From contig NZ_BMHK01000001.1 in NCBI RefSeq assembly GCF_014640675.1, positions 62,001 through 126,000 on the forward strand: DNA of 64,000 bases, given 5' to 3'. Position numbers and translations under genes: made by a program. The stretch's first letter is position 1, and the number at the start of each line of letters is the position of its first letter. This document shows, piece by piece, positions 62,396 to 64,000 of the stretch. The stretch is from Novosphingobium endophyticum. Lineage in GTDB: Bacteria > Pseudomonadota > Alphaproteobacteria > Sphingomonadales > Sphingomonadaceae. The notes under the pieces were generated by a model. That model had not been told where the DNA came from. It saw only the letters and a list, made by a program, of their open reading frames with translations, and did not search any database.

Positions 62396-64000
62396 TCAGT
62401 TACCGAGAAGAAGGACCTGCACCTGCGGCCGCTTGCCCGACCAGCGCGTGGCAGCGCGGCGTGCCGCCAGACGAGCGGCTTCGATACGGCCCGCGTGGTC
62501 GGCTTTCTTCGCCTTGCCGAGCGCGGCGGCGACATCGCGCCGGGCTTCCTCCAGGAACGCTCCGTAATCCTCGTCAAGCGGCAGGCCCATGGCCGCGACC
62601 TCGACATGACCATGCCGGTCAGCCGCGACCGAAACGACGCCGTTATGGGCGATACGCCGCCGCATCACCATGGCCTCGCCATCGGCAGGCGCGATGATGT
62701 CGCCGTCCAGTATGAGCCGTCCGGACCGCACTTCGCCGAATTTGCCCGGTGCGCCGGGGGCGAGACGCACGAGATCGCCGTTCTTCTGGAAGACCGCCTT
62801 GGGAATGCCACTGGAAAGCCCCAGCCTTGCCTGCTCGCGCATGTGGCGGATTTCGCCGTGCACGGGGACCAGTATCTCCGGCCGCAGCCAGCCATAAAGC
62901 GTCTCGAGTTCGGGCCTTCCGGGGTGACCGGAGACGTGGATTGGGCTCTGCCGGTCGGTCACGAGCACAATGCCGGCATCCGACAGGCGGTTCTGGATCT
63001 TGCCGATGGCAATCTCGTTGCCGGGAATCTGACGGCTCGAGAACAGGACGACATCGCCCGATTCCAGCTTGATCGGATGGTTGCCTTCGGAAATCCGGGC
63101 CAGAGCCGCGCGGGGTTCGCCCTGCCCGCCGGTGGCCACGATCAGCACTTCGCTGCGCGGCAAGTCCATGGCCGTTTCGGGATCGACGATTTCCGGCAGA
63201 TCCTTGAGGTAGCCGCTTGCCTTCCCGGTCTCGATGATCCGATCGAGCGAACGCCCCGCCACGCACAGCTTGCGCTTGGTCTTGCGTGCCACCTCGCCGA
63301 GCGTCTGCAGGCGGGCGACGTTGGAGGCGAAAGTCGTCACCAGTACGCGCCGGCCGCTATGGCGCTTCACTTCGGCGAGCAGGCCGCGATAGACCTCGCC
63401 CTCCGAACCGGAGGCCTCCGGATTGAAGACGTTGGTCGAATCGCAGACCAGCGCGAGCACGCCCTGATCGCCGATCTCGGTCAGTTCCTCCGACGTTGCC
63501 GGCGTTCCGATCTGCGGTTCGTCATCGAGCTTCCAGTCACCGGTATGGAAGATCCGGCCGAACGGCGTTTCAATAAGAAGCGCATTGCCCTCGGCGATCG
63601 AATGCGCAAGCGGGACATAGCGAATGCCGAAGGGGCCGATCTCGAACCGGTCGAAATTGTCGACGGCGATCAGTTCGACCCGGTCGAGGATGCCTGCCTC
63701 CTCGAGCTTCGCGGCAACGAGCCTGGCCGTGAACGGCGTCGCGTAGATCGGAACGCCCAGTTCTTCCGCGAAATAGGGGACCGCGCCGATATGGTCTTCG
63801 TGGGCATGGGTCAGCACGATGCCGAGCAGGTTCTCCCGCTCATTCTCGATGAATTCGAGGTCGGCAAAGACAAGGTCGATGCCGGGGTATTCGTTCATGC
63901 CGAAGGTCATTCCCAGATCGACCATCAGCCACTTGCCCTTGCAGCCGTAGAGATTGACATTCATGCCAATCTCGCCCGAGCCGCCGAGCGCGCAAAACAA
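62396..64000 (-). CDS. rnj: ribonuclease J (5' end outside the window)
   Basis: At least 534 residues of an RNase J family endo-/5'-exoribonuclease. Visible are the metallo-beta-lactamase motif THAHEDHIGAVPYF, PLAHSIAEGN, FHTGDWKLDDEP, the beta-CASP domain (VLVTTFASNVARLQTL) and the HPGRPELETLYGWLRPEILVPVHGE region. The reading frame continues past the right edge, so the first residues (probably about 10-15) are missing. It processes and degrades RNA in the cytoplasm. Confidence 0.94.
   Translation of the reverse strand: MFCALGGSGEIGMNVNLYGCKGKWLMVDLGMTFGMNEYPGIDLVFADLEFIENERENLLGIVLTHAHEDHIGAVPYFAEELGVPIYATPFTARLVAAKLEEAGILDRVELIAVDNFDRFEIGPFGIRYVPLAHSIAEGNALLIETPFGRIFHTGDWKLDDEPQIGTPATSEELTEIGDQGVLALVCDSTNVFNPEASGSEGEVYRGLLAEVKRHSGRRVLVTTFASNVARLQTLGEVARKTKRKLCVAGRSLDRIIETGKASGYLKDLPEIVDPETAMDLPRSEVLIVATGGQGEPRAALARISEGNHPIKLESGDVVLFSSRQIPGNEIAIGKIQNRLSDAGIVLVTDRQSPIHVSGHPGRPELETLYGWLRPEILVPVHGEIRHMREQARLGLSSGIPKAVFQKNGDLVRLAPGAPGKFGEVRSGRLILDGDIIAPADGEAMVMRRRIAHNGVVSVAADRHGHVEVAAMGLPLDEDYGAFLEEARRDVAAALGKAKKADHAGRIEAARLAARRAATRWSGKRPQVQVLLLGN

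Overview
This 64 kb chromosomal window is GC-rich and comes from an alphaproteobacterium, most likely a member of the Sphingomonadaceae (Novosphingobium, Sphingobium and Erythrobacter-like genera fit). The evidence is the CpaA-F/Tad pilus set, a LexA box of the GTTC-N7-GTTC type, a ROSE-type RNA thermometer behind an RpoH-like promoter, and the block tpiA-secG-pyrG / ppiD-trpE-trpG-trpD-trpC-moaC-moeA-lexA / comEC / gltX-gltA. I see no prophage, insertion sequence, integrase or CRISPR array.

Layout. (1) 1-10.6 kb: a Tad/Flp pilus locus. A leftward operon runs flp, cpaB, cpaC, a short cpaD-like gene, cpaE, cpaF, tadB, tadC, tadD-like, cpaA. It meets head-on a rightward group of two TadE-like pseudopilins and an M23 peptidase. 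(2) 11-32.4 kb: a surface-adhesin island. It holds a DUF2569-like membrane protein and a LapG-type periplasmic cysteine protease flanked by two copies of a palindromic repeat. A leftward cluster follows, reading from the right: a 3618-residue adhesin, an OmpA-like protein, a TolC-like outer membrane channel, a LapB-like ABC transporter, a SleB-like cell-wall hydrolase and an HlyD/LapC-like adaptor. A secreted protein of unknown function is transcribed divergently from the adhesin. (3) 32.5-39.8 kb: tRNA-Arg(CCU), DUF1178, a nitrilase-family amidase, glutaredoxin, a thermometer-controlled Hsp20, a chemoreceptor, a TonB-domain protein, and pyrG and secG. (4) 39.8-55 kb: core metabolism: tpiA, ppiD, the trp genes with an embedded phosphodiester-glycosidase-like lipoprotein, moaC-moeA, lexA, comEC, gltX and gltA. 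(5) 55-62 kb: a possible polarity or signalling group: a histidine-kinase-like protein without its phosphoacceptor histidine, two proteins of unknown function, an Hpt-like protein also without its histidine, and an 882-residue TipN-like coiled-coil membrane protein. (6) 62-64 kb: DUF1467 and the 3' part of RNase J.

How the genes work together. Regions 1 and 2 suggest a surface-attachment island: Tad pili for first contact and a type I-secreted giant adhesin for firm attachment. The adhesin carries a Pro-Ala-Ala-Gly tetrapeptide at residues 107-110, where LapA-type adhesins are cut by LapG, and a LapG-family protease is encoded nearby. The usual c-di-GMP receptor partner (LapD) is not in the window. 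The strongest candidates for something not well described are this adhesin system with a peptidoglycan hydrolase translationally coupled inside its secretion operon, and the pair of histidine-less phosphorelay-like proteins beside a TipN-like gene. All functional statements rest on reading motifs by eye; no database search was run.
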